Positions 21,640 to 33,059 of a DNA stretch of 64,000 nt are shown here, piece after piece. The DNA is from Azorinus chamasolen (taxonomy: Eukaryota; Mollusca; Bivalvia; Cardiida; Solecurtidae): NCBI GenBank assembly GCA_963576725.1, contig OY755241.1, positions 1,178,001-1,242,000 on the forward strand, written 5' to 3'. Within the stretch, counting starts at the first letter, position 1. Each line of letters opens with the position of its first letter. A program made the position numbers and the translations under genes. The notes beneath the pieces are model-generated. The model searched no databases. It was not told the DNA's origin and was given only the letters and a program-made list of their open reading frames with translations.

Positions 21640-21870
21640 TGCAAACAGAGAAGACCATTCTAGGCCTTTGCAAAAAGAGAAGACCCAGATTAACTGGCTC
21701 CTGTAAGAGTCGTCTGATCAGGGTCTGTTCTGTTTGCGTATGGAATTATAATTGATCTGTCTATATAGTTTCTACCAATACCAAACATCCTTTGTACATA
21801 TTCGATATAAAATTTATGATGTCATAATTTCTTACATGAATATTTAACTGGGAAAGGATTAATCATAGTT
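21640..21870. repeat. Core-hairpin MITE remnant
   Basis: AGAAGACCCAGATTAACTGG...GTCTGATCAGGGTCTGTTCT hairpin with a GGGAAAGGATTAA end near 21861. The left end is duplicated (GCAAACAGAGAAGACC twice). Confidence 0.6.
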
Positions 21871-21993
21871 TGATAGTTGATCAGATTCGATGTCTGACCA
21901 GATTCTGCTTGACTAATTATGAGTCTGCTCTGTTTGGTTATCAAATAATATAGATCTGATTCTACAGTAACACTTTCTGCCTGCCAAAACTAC

Positions 21994-22294
21994 CTTTGTT
22001 CATAAGAGCACCGCATGCACGTGACTACGCTTGTCTGTTCGATTACCGCATGCACATGACTACGCTTGTCTGTTCGATTATGGCCCTGGTGACAGTGTAC
22101 AAGTGTGTGTGCAAGCGGGTGCCAACACTCGTCTGTCGTCATTGTCAAGATGAAATGAAGGTTGTAATTGAAGAAGTTATGGTCAATGTTAAGATTTCGG
22201 ACGACAACAACGACGACAACAACGACGACGACACGGACACCGGAGTTACAACAATAGCTCGTGATTTCTTCGCAACAGACGAGCTAAAAATGTA
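21994..22294 (+). repeat. CAAGAGCACCGC-type dispersed element
   Basis: AAGAGCACCGCATGCACGTG at the start (a short segment is doubled), CGGACGACAACAACGACGAC microsatellite inside, GACGAGCTAAAAATG at the end. Related copies are at 30480-30775 and 54150-54350. The small ORF 21996-22295 is repeat sequence, not a gene. Confidence 0.65.
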
Positions 22295-22447
22295 ACACCC
22301 CCAGAATAATATCATATGTCAGCCAAATTTAAAGTTGTCAATATGGTGCCATAAGGATTCATTCAGCTAAACAAATCCATGAAGAGGGAAGACAGGATGT
22401 CAGGATTCTTAGAGCAATTGGGGTTTCTACAGCCCCGTTATTCTTAC

Positions 22448-22729
22448 CATAGACAGACACCTCAAACATCAATCTGTCCTCTCCAGCATCATTCTTGGTA
22501 ACACACTCATACTGTCCCATGTCTACCAGCTGTGCATTGTCTATCACCATTTTACGCCGATTATTTCTCAGTTTGAGGTTACCACTACCAAAGTGCAGGA
22601 TCTCCCGTCCCCGTCTGATCCAGGTGACGATGGGTGTCGGTGTGCCAACCACTGGGCATTCTATGGTTAAGGAGTTGCCTGCCACTACCCATGGTTTCTG
22701 CTGACCTTCCAGTTCAATGCTTGGAGGAA
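22448..22729 (-). CDS. Exon 17: complete Ig domain D10
   Basis: 282-nt exon, phase 1 in, phase 1 out. VPPSIELEG opens the domain. The first cysteine is in IECPVVG, the tryptophan in IVTWIRRG and the second cysteine in DMGQYECVTKNDAG, and it ends FEVSVY before GTAAGA. It has no internal intron, like exons 14 and 18. Confidence 0.9.
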
Positions 22730-22802
22730 CTGTGAAAAGAAGTGTATATAAAGTAGAGTGTGTTTAAAGCGACCTTATATTGAATGGACACAGGAATCTT
22801 AA

Positions 22803-23058
22803 CCCTTTCCTCCATAAATACACCTTTCTACGCCTCTGTAAAAATCAATACACCTTTCTACGCCTCTGTAAAAATCATCTGTTGAAACCATTGTGATAAA
22901 CAGAGCATTTGCTCCTATAGGAGCAAATGCTCTATTTGTCACAATGGTTTCAAACATCAATAAAAATTCTAAAAATGATCTTTTTCTCTAGTAAATGCTC
23001 CTTTTTGGTAGATTTGTTCAAAGAGGTTGTGTCGAAAAATAGCCTATGGAGGAAAGGG
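22803..23058. mobile_element. piggyBac-like MITE with duplicated end segment
   Basis: TTAA flanks; CCCTTTCCTCCATAAATA start. The segment with ACACCTTTCTACGCCTCTG is present twice in tandem. The core is AAACAGAGCATTTGCTCCTATAGGAGCAAATGCTC. Confidence 0.82.
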
Positions 23059-23953
23059 TTAAAAAAACAGGTGATTGCTTAAATAATACAGGACAAAAGT
23101 AAAACAGAAAGCTCCTATAGACATGTATTAAGCTACCACCTGCCTTACAGATACATAACAAGAAAATCATTGATGCAAAGCATCAAAAGGCGCGAATAAT
23201 AATCAAACATATTTTACATGTATATAATATTTAAGTAATGTCAACAAAATGTCTAAATGTTTTAGATCTACTCATATGGCCTTAGTAACGCAACAAAATT
23301 CTTCAGTTTCATCACAAAGGGCCCTTGAAGCGGCAGCCGTTTTATTCGGGTGGCCCTAGTTATACAATAACCCTTTCAGTCTCACACTGGACCCCTTATC
23401 CCCTTTCATGTTAAATATTCATGTAAGAAATAATGACATCCTGAATATTTATCAGTCCACTTTTTATAATGGCATAATCACACATATATTCAATTTCTAA
23501 TCTGAACAATTTCTTAAGTTCAAAGCTTATTGCAGGCCTAGAGTAATGCTGAAAACTCCTGTAGGTATTTTAGACATGATAGTATTTTTTCATAACAACT
23601 TCGTACTGTATATTATCCAATTCGAAATATCAACTGTATGTCTAAATAAAATGCCAAAGAGTATCATACGTAACTGTAGCCTTGACACTTTGAACCTAGA
23701 GTAACTGGCCATCTCAACAAGATCCAAATTGCCTGACGTACAGTAACAGTGATTTTTCATGTAAGTGACATTATGACGATTAATTAGTGGCATTTTCATA
23801 ATGAAATTTGAACACTGGAAGCTTTCACTATGGCAGAAACTTTTGCATCAGATCTATATTAGTTCACAAGTAAACAGAGCAGATTCAGCAGGAGCCATCT
23901 ATTTTGAGTTTACTCTAGGTTTACCCTGTTTGCAAAGGTGTATCTATGAAGTA
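23059..23953. other. Intron sequence with hairpin fragments
   Basis: Fragments of GCAGGTGGT/GAAAGCTCC hairpins (23065-23150, 23515-23560) and a GTAAACAGAGCAGATTC...GTTTACCCTGTTTGC hairpin (23870-23940). No exon seen. Confidence 0.45.
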
Positions 23954-24953
23954 CAGTAAAACCCCATACTCTCGAACCCCGGAAAACTCGTTCACTACCC
24001 TTAATTCGAACTAATTCTGCGGTCCCAACTCCTTCCTTCTTAAATTCTATATGTTCGACCTCGGATAATTAGACCATGCGAAACTCGAACTCTCGAACTC
24101 ATCTCCCAGTCCGATGATTAATAAAACAGTGCAAAGTACCTTTGATAAGTCGAACCGTTGTCTTACCTGTATGGCTGCGCGTCGAACCGAAGATTCACAC
24201 CTCTCAGGTGACTATCTCAGCTCGCTGATAATTACGTGATTGGTAGACAATGGGTGAATGTGTGATGTTTTATCAAGGTGTTAAAATTTAAATGCGTGTG
24301 TTTGTGAAGGTTGTTTTGAGCTAACATTGACTGTCATATCGTAGGGCGAAATGTTCAAACTTCATCGTTCACAATGGCAGAAATAACAGTTGAACAAATT
24401 TATTTGTTCTCCTCTGTTTTTATCCGTGAATGTTAATTGAGTTAATTTATGGTCCTATATGCGAATCCGCTTACGAAAACACAAGGAATAGTTTTTCCCC
24501 AATACTGATCTGTTGCAACCATCTAAATAACGGAATTTTACCAATTTTGTGTGTTCTCGTAGATATTTAAATGGGTTGTAGACCGTTGTACATAAACCGA
24601 GACGATGATGACAGGTCGTTCAGTCCTGGTTTTTAACCAGACCAAAATGGCGAGATATATACATAGTATAGATACGTTCATGGCAGAAACACGAAATTTG
24701 GAATAATGGGATGATGTTTTTATAGAATTATGGGTTGCATTAGTATTTTCATTGTATTGCAAAGGCAGCAAAAACAGTGAGTTTTGTTATAGAAGTTTGT
24801 TTATTCATTTTCGACATGAAAATATTCTCACGTTCGAACAATTTCTGTACCATTTGCTACCAAACGAATATGAGACTCGGATCTTTCGAACCACCCTTAA
24901 TTCGAACGAAAATTTATGGTCCCCAAGGTGTTCGAGAGATCGGGGTTTTACTG
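23954..24953. mobile_element. Tigger-like element, 1.0 kb
   Basis: TA target duplication (23952-23953, 24954-24955). Ends CAGTAAAACCCCATACTCTC and GAGAGATCGGGGTTTTACTG. A subterminal inverted segment with TTAATTCGAAC lies near both ends. No transposase left; non-autonomous. Confidence 0.85.
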
Positions 24954-26034
24954 TAAAAGGTTATGCCTGGGTCTTAAATCATGCTCTAGCATAAACTAGG
25001 TGTATATATTAATTAAAAACACTAATGATAAGCCGCAGTTCTGCATTCAATTACATTACTTAAGAGCTCCTTTCGCGGGATTTAGTACTGTGGCGAAAGC
25101 AGCAAGTAATCCGTTTTCCCGGTAAATCATGTAAATGTCATCAATATATTAATGATGTGTTCATATATCCAGGCTTATATCAGTATATTAATGCCAAATA
25201 TATTTATAATATATGTTCATATCATTTATAATAACTAATCAGTAGCCGTTATTAATCTTTAATCCTCCTTTCGCCTGCTTTCGCCTCATTTCGCCAAATA
25301 TCCTCCTTCCGTGTTTTAGTCATACTCGGTTTCGCAACATCTTAGACATTTCCTCAGTGGTTATCATTAATGATCTTGCCATTGCGGTATTACATTTTGT
25401 ATTAGCCCTGACCATAGGAGAATTTTTCTAATTTTCTAATATTTTCATTTCCAAAATACAAACAATCATACAGTGGAAACAGATCAGTCGACCTGTTTCC
25501 AATTATATAGAATGCATTATTCCAAACATACTGTTTTTACACTCATAACCCACGAATTACAGTTCCACCGTATTCTCACAAGTCTTGATAAATCAGCCCT
25601 CCTACCAGTGAAATTCCACTGAAAGAGTTCCATATAGACGCGGGGACTTAAAGTCCCCTCACCAATTAGACCTATTCTTGATGGTAGCTTTAAGACAGGC
25701 TCTACTGAATAGTAAAATGTCATCATTCAATATAAGTCTATCTTATAATAGCACATGGATATGGGAATTTTTAGAACTGGCAGAAACTGCAGAATCATAT
25801 CTATATTATATCATAAGCAAACAGGCCCTGATCAGATGTTTCTTACAAGAGCCATCTGATCTGGGACTATTCTGTTTGCAAAAGCAAAGAAAGGAGTATT
25901 TATGGAGTAAAATGTTAAATACTGAGTTATCAAAGTTAAACATTCCATCATTGTTTTAAGGTTAAGTGTCCATCCAGTATGAATGACAAACAGTGCAGAC
26001 CATGATCAGAAGGTTTCATCTACAAATGTCAATA
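24954..26034. repeat. Intron sequence; dispersed repeat shared with 48590-48880
   Basis: About 25395-25680 matches 48600-48880 (shared ATTTCCAAAATACAA, TTGATAAATC-GGCCCTCCTACCA, TTCCATA-AGACG). 25800-25880 is a core-hairpin MITE remnant. The rest is not recognised. Confidence 0.5.
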
Positions 26035-26396
26035 CAGTGCTCCCTCTCTACAACGACACCCTTTGGGATACGAATATTGTATGTGTTGTTCAGAGGGAGT
26101 CGTTATAGGGAGGGAAAATCAAACATAATTAGCTTGTTTGCAGATCCCCAGATCAGGTATATTTCGAGAACTAAAACCGTTATGCCTCAATTAAACCCTA
26201 TGTTGTGACCACTCTTTAGAATCGTCACAAAGTGACGATTCTAAAGAGTGGTCACAACATAGGGTTTGATAGAGGCATAAAGAAAATACGATGGAACAAA
26301 GTTGTTTCTGGAGTCTTGTTGTTTCGGAAACAGTGACATGCATTGTTATAAGGAGGGAATCGTTATTGAGAAGTCCGTTGTAGGGTGGGAGCACTG
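26035..26396. mobile_element. TA-flanked MITE with internal perfect palindrome
   Basis: Ends CAGTGCTCCCTCTCTACAAC and GTTGTAGGGTGGGAGCACTG with TA on each side. Inside, about 26192-26264 is a nearly perfect hairpin: CCCTATGTTGTGACCACTCT, then TTAGAATCGTCAC and its complement. The same arms recur at 26904-26960 and 62568-62636. Confidence 0.8.
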
Positions 26397-26903
26397 TATA
26401 TGCATGTCCTCTCAAATGTTGAAATTCCAAAAACGAATATTTGAGGTCAATGTTTAACACTAGAGTCCATTCAGTATGAAAAACATATAATTTGCAAGAG
26501 AATTTTTAATGAAAAGAAAAAAGAAATCTCTAGAAACCCTCTGATCTGGGACTAGAGTTTACTATTAATAAACACCTTGAATCCTGATATTACACTGATT
26601 TACTTGTCATATTATTTGGATCAAAATGTTTTGTACATGCTTGTCAAGTCATTTTAAATAAAGATTGTACGATTGAAATTATTATGTTTTAACATATGAA
26701 AATCGCAACTGTAAGTTGCAATCACAGTACACTACAGAGCTCCAGATAAGATGCGCAAGTTAAAATAATTTCAAGTACAACTTCTTTCTTTCTTCACCAA
26801 ACCCTATGCTAATTCGTCAGAATACATTCAAAATTGTAGAGGTTTCGTTCTTACCTTTGCTGACCCTGTTAGGTCAGTGTATTTGGTAAAATTCGCTAGC
26901 CCT

Positions 26904-26960
26904 ATGTTGTTACCACTCTTTCGAGACAATTCTAAAGAGTGGTCACAACATAGAGTTTGG
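26904..26960. repeat. Palindrome related to 26192-26264
   Basis: CCCTATGTTGTTACCACTCT and AGAGTGGTCACAACATAG arms around GAGACAATTCTAA. Confidence 0.65.
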
Positions 26961-26989
26961 TGACGATTTTAGTATTTGAGTATTAGTGG

Positions 26990-27425
26990 TGTAACAATAC
27001 ATCAAACTATCGAACTATCGTGATACTTCTCTATCCCAATTACACTATCGATAGTTATTTCCAATTGACGATAGACTATTGCGATAGTTGCTCTGACTAT
27101 CGATAGTTCTTTCATATAATTGGCATTGTGTTTTCAAGATGGCGTCGACCATCGGGGAGATCGAGTTTGTTAAAAACAAAAGTGGTAAAACACAAGTGGC
27201 AAAGCCCAATTCATTTTAAATCATTTCCACAAACATGTTTTAGTAAGTATTTACAGCAAAGTTATATCTTACACTGTGCAAATTTGCATTTACAAGTTTT
27301 CAAATCTTGGCAATAACTATTGCAATAGTATTGCAATAGTTTCCAGCAATAGCAATAGTATCACAATAGTACTTTCGGCAATAGCAATAGTATTGCAATA
27401 GTCAAATATGGCCCCAATAGTCAGC
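26990..27425. repeat. ACTATCGATAGT / CAATAGTATTGCAATAG rich region
   Basis: Repeated short palindromic words (ACTATCGATAGT, TATTGCAATAG) at both ends of about 430 bp, with GTGGTGTAACAATACATC at the left border. This resembles the subterminal repeat structure of hAT elements, but I cannot define both ends. Confidence 0.45.
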
Positions 27426-27557
27426 CCTATTGAGTATGCCCGGTTATGTGTTGCTCTGGTATACTAGAACTGACGATAATTTACGAGGTTAGTCTTTAGT
27501 GCTGCACACTAGAATGTGCAATAATTTTGACTGTCTATGTAGTAGTGATTGTCTTAA

Positions 27558-27770
27558 CCCTTTCTATGTTTATTCTAAATTTCAATACCTACTGAATATT
27601 AAGAGGAAAAATAGTTACCACAAATTATGGAATATGGAACATTGTAGCCATTTTTGAAGGTAAAGAAACAAATCTTTCAAATTCCATGAGCAAACGGAGC
27701 AGACCCTGATAAGACGGCTCCTATACTCTGTTTGCAAATGTGTGAAAATACATTTATATGAGGGAAAGGG
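27558..27770. mobile_element. piggyBac-like MITE, CCCTTTCTATG family
   Basis: TTAA on both sides. GCAAACGGAGCAGACCCTGA...TATACTCTGTTTGC, where one hairpin arm has lost its inner part. It ends 18 bp from the hAT-like element. Confidence 0.8.
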
Positions 27771-27788
27771 TTAAAATAAGGACTTACA

Positions 27789-28983
27789 CAGGGGTGTAAA
27801 AAAATTTCAAAAGCTACTGGCCCTGCAGGACTAGTGACCACTGAAATCCACTCGCCCGTATGCAACTTTCACTCGCCCTTGATTTTTCATACATAATATG
27901 TACTCTTTAAAAACAGGTGTGATCTATATCATAATTATGAAGTTGATTATGAACGGAGATAAAAATTGAAAGTAAATATTTTTATTGCAAAAAATAAGCC
28001 TGTTTAAACTTCAAATCACTAAGTCATGCAGGATCAGTGCAACTTTGTATGATCTATTAAATCAGTGAAATGTTCAGCAAATGGTTGGATTCCAAACTAT
28101 TTTCAATCAAACAGTCATCAAAACGTGGCATAAACACATCAATTGCTTTCAGGTATGAACCTAATTACTGTAATTAACACACCCTACGCTAGCCTATAAT
28201 ACTATACAATTGCCAGTTTGACGAAAGCATTTTTATCATAAAGTCCAGTTTGACAAACCGGTAGTTTGACGAAACTACCTGAGCATACTCCCTTTAGCCC
28301 ATTCAAACTCATTTCTTTATCATACTATTTCTATGGTTCTTTCTGTCTTTTCTCTTTCTTTTTCCTTTTTGTCATCATCTCCAACCCATGCTTCCCCACC
28401 GGAGAACAAATGAAAGCTTGTTTGTTTAGACATTTTGACATATTGCGGGTAAATCTTACGGTGCTTCCGTTTTTTTCGGCCTCTAAAATTTTTACTAGTT
28501 TTAATTAGGTACGAAAGCGTTGAAGGTTTAAATCAAGAATATTTCACAGTTTAACAGATTATTGTACTGAAAAACGATATAAAGCTGTTATGTATATTTT
28601 AATTTCATAACACGATTGAGTATTTGAACGACCACTTGAAATATTTAACACAAATAAACTTCCTTTGGGCGAAACATTTCTACTTGGGCCGAATATGTCT
28701 CGCTATGTAACAGGTGCGCTTAAATCGGAATGCCTCTAAATTCTTTGTAGGTATTATTAAGTGTGAGACAGAGTGGAAATTCTGTCATCAATCTGACATT
28801 TACAAAGACTTTTTGGGCGGTTTAATTTGCAATTTAAGGTATTTTACTCAAGGTTATCAATTGGGAAAACGTCAGATCCAAAAATCCACTCGCCCTTTGG
28901 GGCGAGCATATGTTTTAAAGCACTCGACAGACTCCAAAACCTACTCGCATTGGCGAGTGGGCGAGTGGAATTTTACATCCCTG
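27789..28983. mobile_element. hAT-like non-autonomous element
   Basis: Ends CAGGGGTGTAAAAAAATTTC and GGAATTTTACATCCCTG, with a 6-bp direct repeat CTTACA immediately outside (27783-27788, 28984-28989). Subterminal CACTCGCCC words occur near both ends. ORFs inside are short and unrecognisable. A hAT would normally give 8 bp, so the class is inferred from the termini. Confidence 0.7.
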
Positions 28984-29084
28984 CTTACAATAATTTTGGT
29001 CGTACAAGAAATGAGGCGATAAAGGAAGTTTACAGTACACCATTGTCTTAAACGACCATCAAAAAGAGATCTAATTATGGGTCC

Positions 29085-29165
29085 TTAAGGCAGGTGGAAG
29101 CCTAATGCAGGCCAATAGGAGCTTTCTGCATTTCTTTTGACCTGCATTATGCAACCACCTGTTTT
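29085..29165. repeat. GCAGGTGG...CCACCTG hairpin
   Basis: GGCAGGTGGAAGCCTAATGC and CTGCATTATGCAACCACCTG arms with AATAGGAGC at the centre, one arm shortened. It belongs to the GCTTAATGCAGG hairpin class. Confidence 0.65.
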
Positions 29166-29242
29166 TAATACTCCTATGTTCAATAAATTAATGGCAGCTA
29201 AGAAGAGATTTACTGTATTGTAGTTTCATGCATAGACCTTAC

Positions 29243-29339
29243 CCTGTACTTCAACAACAAATGTCCTGACATCTACACCAGCATCATTCTCTGCCTGACA
29301 GTCATAGGACCCTGAATCACTGGCTTGGGCATTCAAAAT
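29243..29339 (-). CDS. Exon 16: Ig domain D9, C-terminal part
   Basis: 97-nt exon, phase 0 in, phase 1 out. It reads ILNAQASDSGSYDC, then AENDAGVD, ending FVVEVQ before GTAAGG. It has no long ORF of its own and is called from motif, splice sites and exact phase agreement with exons 15 and 17. Confidence 0.86.
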
Positions 29340-29444
29340 CTGGAAAAATAAAATCAGTGCTACATTTTCCTTCCATTTCCTCAATAAAATCTTAATGTCA
29401 AGGTTTTAATTCCTGGTGTCTTATCACTTTACTTCATACTTCTA

Positions 29445-29645
29445 GCACCAGACTGGACCCAGACCAGATGGCTCCTGTAGGATCCTCTGATCAGGGTCTG
29501 CTCTGTTTGCTTATAGGACAGTGTAAACCAGCTTTTGGCTAGGTCAAACATTTGTGAGTTTGTATGCCATCATAAAATTTTATCTAATCAATATTCATAA
29601 TGTCATTATTTCTAACATGAATACTCATGAAGTAATGGGTCTATC
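29445..29645. repeat. Core-hairpin MITE remnant
   Basis: CCAGACCAGATGGCTCCTGT...GATCAGGGTCTGCTCTGTTTGC followed by family flank ATTCATAATGTCATTATTTC and ATGAATACTCATGAAGTAA. Confidence 0.65.
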
Positions 29646-29797
29646 TAAATTACTGCAGAGGTTGCCTTGCATTACAAAAGAAACAACACTTAGCCACTGA
29701 CTTGAAAACAGACCTATAGATATAAGCAGAACAGGCCCTGACCCACCTTGTGGGGTGGGGGCATAATCACATGGACAAGACTGACCAAGCTAATTAA

Positions 29798-30002
29798 CTC
29801 TTTGCAGGCCAAGTAATTTTTCGTCTGCAACAATTGTCGTCTGCTTCAATTCTTAAAATAATCTTTCTCTCATTTCTTTGCAAAATATGGTCAAGACAAC
29901 AAATAGTTTGGATCCTGATGAGACACCGCATTATGCTGTATCTCATCTGGATCCAAACTGTTTGCATGGGTAATCACAGGTTCGCCGCAAGCGTGCAAAG
30001 AG
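29798..30002. mobile_element. piggyBac-like MITE, CTCTTTGC family
   Basis: 205 bp between TTAA sites. Starts CTCTTTGCAGGCC, ends GTGCAAAGAG. Central inverted repeat TTTGGATCCTGATGAGACAC...TCTCATCTGGATCCAAAC. A sister copy of nearly the same length is 57087-57292. Confidence 0.8.
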
Positions 30003-31148
30003 TTAAGACGCAGTAAAATGCAAGTAAGGAATATTTTTGTCTTCATATGAAAAGTTAAATATGTCCTCAATGCACCAGAAGGAAAACCAAAGTAGGAAGT
30101 GAATCTCAATGCTTCATTTCTCCTGGTTACAATTTGATGATAAATATAGATGTCTATAAAAGGAGCTTTCTGCATTAAGCTGCCACCTGTCTTTAAAACC
30201 CAGAATTAGACCACTTTTCAGTGGTTGTTTTAGAGAGGAATTAAGGTAAGTTAGCTAAAAACATTTTCAATATTACACTGCCAAACTCTACCTTACTGTT
30301 ACTTATTAGAAGTACATCTCACAGATATTTTGTTGGTACTCATTAGAATAATTCAAATAAGTGCCGAACAATACAAGGTTTGGGTTAGAAATAACAGATT
30401 TAAATAGATAAACCCTTTACTTTAGATATGCCTTGTTTTAAAGCGTTGGGATATCCTTTGCAAATTGAGTCAAAATGAACAAGAGCCCCATGCGGCGCCA
30501 ACGCTTGTCTGATTCGGTTCTTGTCCAGCTAAATTAAAAACATTTGAGAACGATAAAGGGCCATAACTCAAACATTTTGAAATTAAGAGTTATGGTTCTT
30601 ATGTAGGGGCCTTCCCCTCAATGAGATCTACAGATCTATGAAGTTTCATGTTGATACCTCTTATAATTTTCGAGTAATGAGCTACATTAAAGTTTTCGCA
30701 TGCCAAAGACGACGACTACGACCCAGTGATCACAATAGCTCAACTTTTCTCCAAAACAGACGAGCTAAAAATGAAAATTCAGTTAAAGAAAATTCAAAGT
30801 TTAAGAAAAGCACCATATGCTTGTCTGTTCAGCTGTTGCCCTTGTGTCGATGAAAAACTGTCTGAATTTTCATAAGATATGAATGAATAGTAAAGAAGTT
30901 ATAGCCAACATAAACATTGGGCGACAGAATTTACCATAATAGCTTTTTTTTTCCTTGGAAAACCAGACAAGCTTAAAAATAAAGCAGACAAAACATTTCG
31001 AGATAGTGTTAAAAAAGAGGATCAAAACACTCTTTCTGATGATTAATTGTAATTCTGTCTATATTGCTTGCATAGAGCATAGCCAGTGACTAATAGACTG
31101 TAAGTCCTCATGAAAACAATGAATGGGACACTCTTCATTGCTGTATAC
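30003..31148. repeat. Intron sequence with a CAAGAGCCCC-type element
   Basis: 30480-30775 is a CAAGAG-type dispersed element (CAAGAGCCCCATGCGGC at the start, GACGAGCTAAAAATGAAAA at the end). 30150-30220 is a hairpin fragment (GGAGCTTTCTGCATTAAGC). No exon seen. Confidence 0.5.
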
Positions 31149-31336
31149 CTCAAGTGTTTCTCCGTCTTCCTCTATGAGTATCTGTGGGTTTTTAGTTGCT
31201 TCTATTGTCCTCTTGTCCTTCAACCAGGCAAGCTGAGGTGTAGGGAGACCCGTGGCGATACAATGCAGAGTGAGGGGATTTCCCTGAACAACAGCAAGCA
31301 TGGTGGTGCTAATAGAGTCTACAATCTGTGGAGGAA
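31149..31336 (-). CDS. Exon 15: Ig domain D9, N-terminal part
   Basis: 188-nt exon, phase 1 in, phase 0 out. The acceptor TTTTCAG leads into VPPQIVDSI. The first cysteine is in LHCIATG and the tryptophan in QLAWLKDK, and it ends GETLE before GTATAC. The acceptor has 22 intron bases before the TTAA (31359-31362) of a piggyBac-like MITE. Confidence 0.88.
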
Positions 31337-31362
31337 CTGAAAACAAGACAATATTACATTAA

Positions 31363-31604
31363 CTCTTTACACCATAAATACACCTTTCTATGCCTTTGCA
31401 AACAGAGTAGACCCAGATCAGATGGCTCTTATAGGAGCTGTCTGATCAAAGTCAACTCTGTTTACTTATGATATAATATAGATATGACCCTGAAGTTGTC
31501 TGACATGGTTAACATTTCCTGTGTCCATAATATGCTATCCTGCAGGAGCCATCTGATTTGAGTCAACTCTGTTGGCAAAGGCCTGAACAAGCATTTATAT
31601 CAGG
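31363..31604. mobile_element. piggyBac-like MITE close to exon 15
   Basis: TTAA at 31359-31362, CTCTTTACACCATAAATACA start. Hairpin GCAAACAGAGTAGACCCAGA ... GTCTGATCAAAGTCAACTCT. The right side ends GG-TTAA (31605-31608). Confidence 0.72.
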
Positions 31605-31659
31605 TTAATTTTTTGCTCAGATACAGCAAAATTTTGATAACCTTTGCAACAGTTCAATC

Positions 31660-31920
31660 AGGTAGTTACTTAATGCAGGGCAAAAGTAATGCAAAAAGCT
31701 CCTATATAGGAGCTTACTTCATTATTTTGACATTCATTAATCTACCACCTGCCTTACAGACCCATAAGTAGACCTCCTTCTTATGTCCTTGCATTTACAA
31801 ACAGTATAGCATAGGATGTAAGATATTCTATAAGCAAACAGAGTAGATCTAGATCAAACATATATAACAGGAGCTCTTTGATCTGGGTCTATTCTGTTTG
31901 CAGAGACATCTCTACCAGGG
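31660..31920. repeat. Two hairpin fragments
   Basis: 31668-31750: TTACTTAATGCAGGGCAAAA ... AAAAGCTCCTATATAGGAGC. 31835-31905: GCAAACAGAGTAGATCTAGA...TGGGTCTATTCTGTTTGC. Confidence 0.6.
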
Positions 31921-32092
31921 TCCATGCTTATAAAACGTTTAGTTGAGTCTGAGTTCGTTCTCAAGTTTTTGATTGGTCAGATTTGAGCCAAAGGCTCAAA
32001 TCTGACCAATCAAAAGCTTGAGAACTCAAATCTGACCAATCAAAAGCTTGAGAACGAAACTCAGACTCAACTAAAAGCTTTATAAGCATGGA
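31921..32092. repeat. Fold-back repeat TCCATGCTTATAAA...TTTATAAGCATGGA
   Basis: Long inverted repeat whose arms contain GATTGGTCAGATTTGAGCC and its complement. One arm has a tandem duplication of a 30-bp segment (GACCAATCAAAAGCTTGAG seen twice). A second, unduplicated copy is at 62341-62487. Confidence 0.82.
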
Positions 32093-32116
32093 CCCAGGTA
32101 AAGGATTAAATATATA

Positions 32117-33057
32117 CAGTAAAACGGCGATAATCTGACAAGCGATTTTCCGAGTATATGGTCTAACCCGAGGGAATTTCTATGGTTCGGACATCAAATC
32201 TATTATTTCAATACAACTATGTCCAGTGTAATCCGAGTCTCGATAATCCGATTTTTCGAGCACGCTTCTTGGTCCCCTCAATCAATTGCTTCATTAAATT
32301 ACCTGCCTAATCTGAGCATGCATCGCGGACACTTCGAAGTCAATTTATCACACTCCATTGTTGATGGCTTGCGACTCCGTGTGCCCCGGCAATTAACAAA
32401 TAACACCGGGTCCAACAGTATACACGTATGTAGGCAGTAATTGCGAGTTCAACCTGTACAACGCATAATTGTACATAATGATAGATAGATTAATGCATCG
32501 ATTCTTTACTTATATAAGTGATAATGGTAAACACCATTCACAGCTGAGACCGAAGCTTCACTGTAGTTTGCTCCGTTAAACGAACCCTTCACAATAAACC
32601 CAAATTTGGTTTCAAACTAATATACATAGAACAGTCGTAGCTTATAAACTCATACGTATGGAATTTAGATTTTCCATTTGTCAACATTTCATTTAGTTGT
32701 GGATGTTAACAAACAACATCGCTTCGCTCCCGTGCTGTTTCGTGATAAGAAAAATCAGGGCGAGTTGAATTAATTAATAATCGGAATACTCGGCGTTATT
32801 CATCTGAAATACTCTATAAAGATTGTTTACTCTCGTAATAAGCATTTGGTTGAACGAGACTTTTCTAAAAACACGCAAACATATCAATTTAACTGTTTAG
32901 CATTCTGTATGCAAAAAGCACATGTATGTGCATAAACTATACGATAGATTTGACACGTTGAATCCACAAAGTATGATTTCATGGATAATCCGAGGGTAGC
33001 GGTAATCCGAGCATTTTCTCAGTTCCTGACAGTCCTCGGATTATCAGCATTTTACTG
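32117..33057. mobile_element. Tigger-like element, 941 bp
   Basis: TA duplication (32115-32116, 33058-33059). Ends CAGTAAAACGGCGATAATC and GATTATCAGCATTTTACTG. ORF 32219-32440 in it has no transposase motif. Confidence 0.85.
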
Positions 33058-33059
33058 TA

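Noticed and set aside
22190..22240. Asp/Asn-rich stretch of the 99-aa ORF 21996-22295
   Set aside because: Encoded by a GACAAC microsatellite inside a dispersed CAAGAG element that recurs at 54150-54352.
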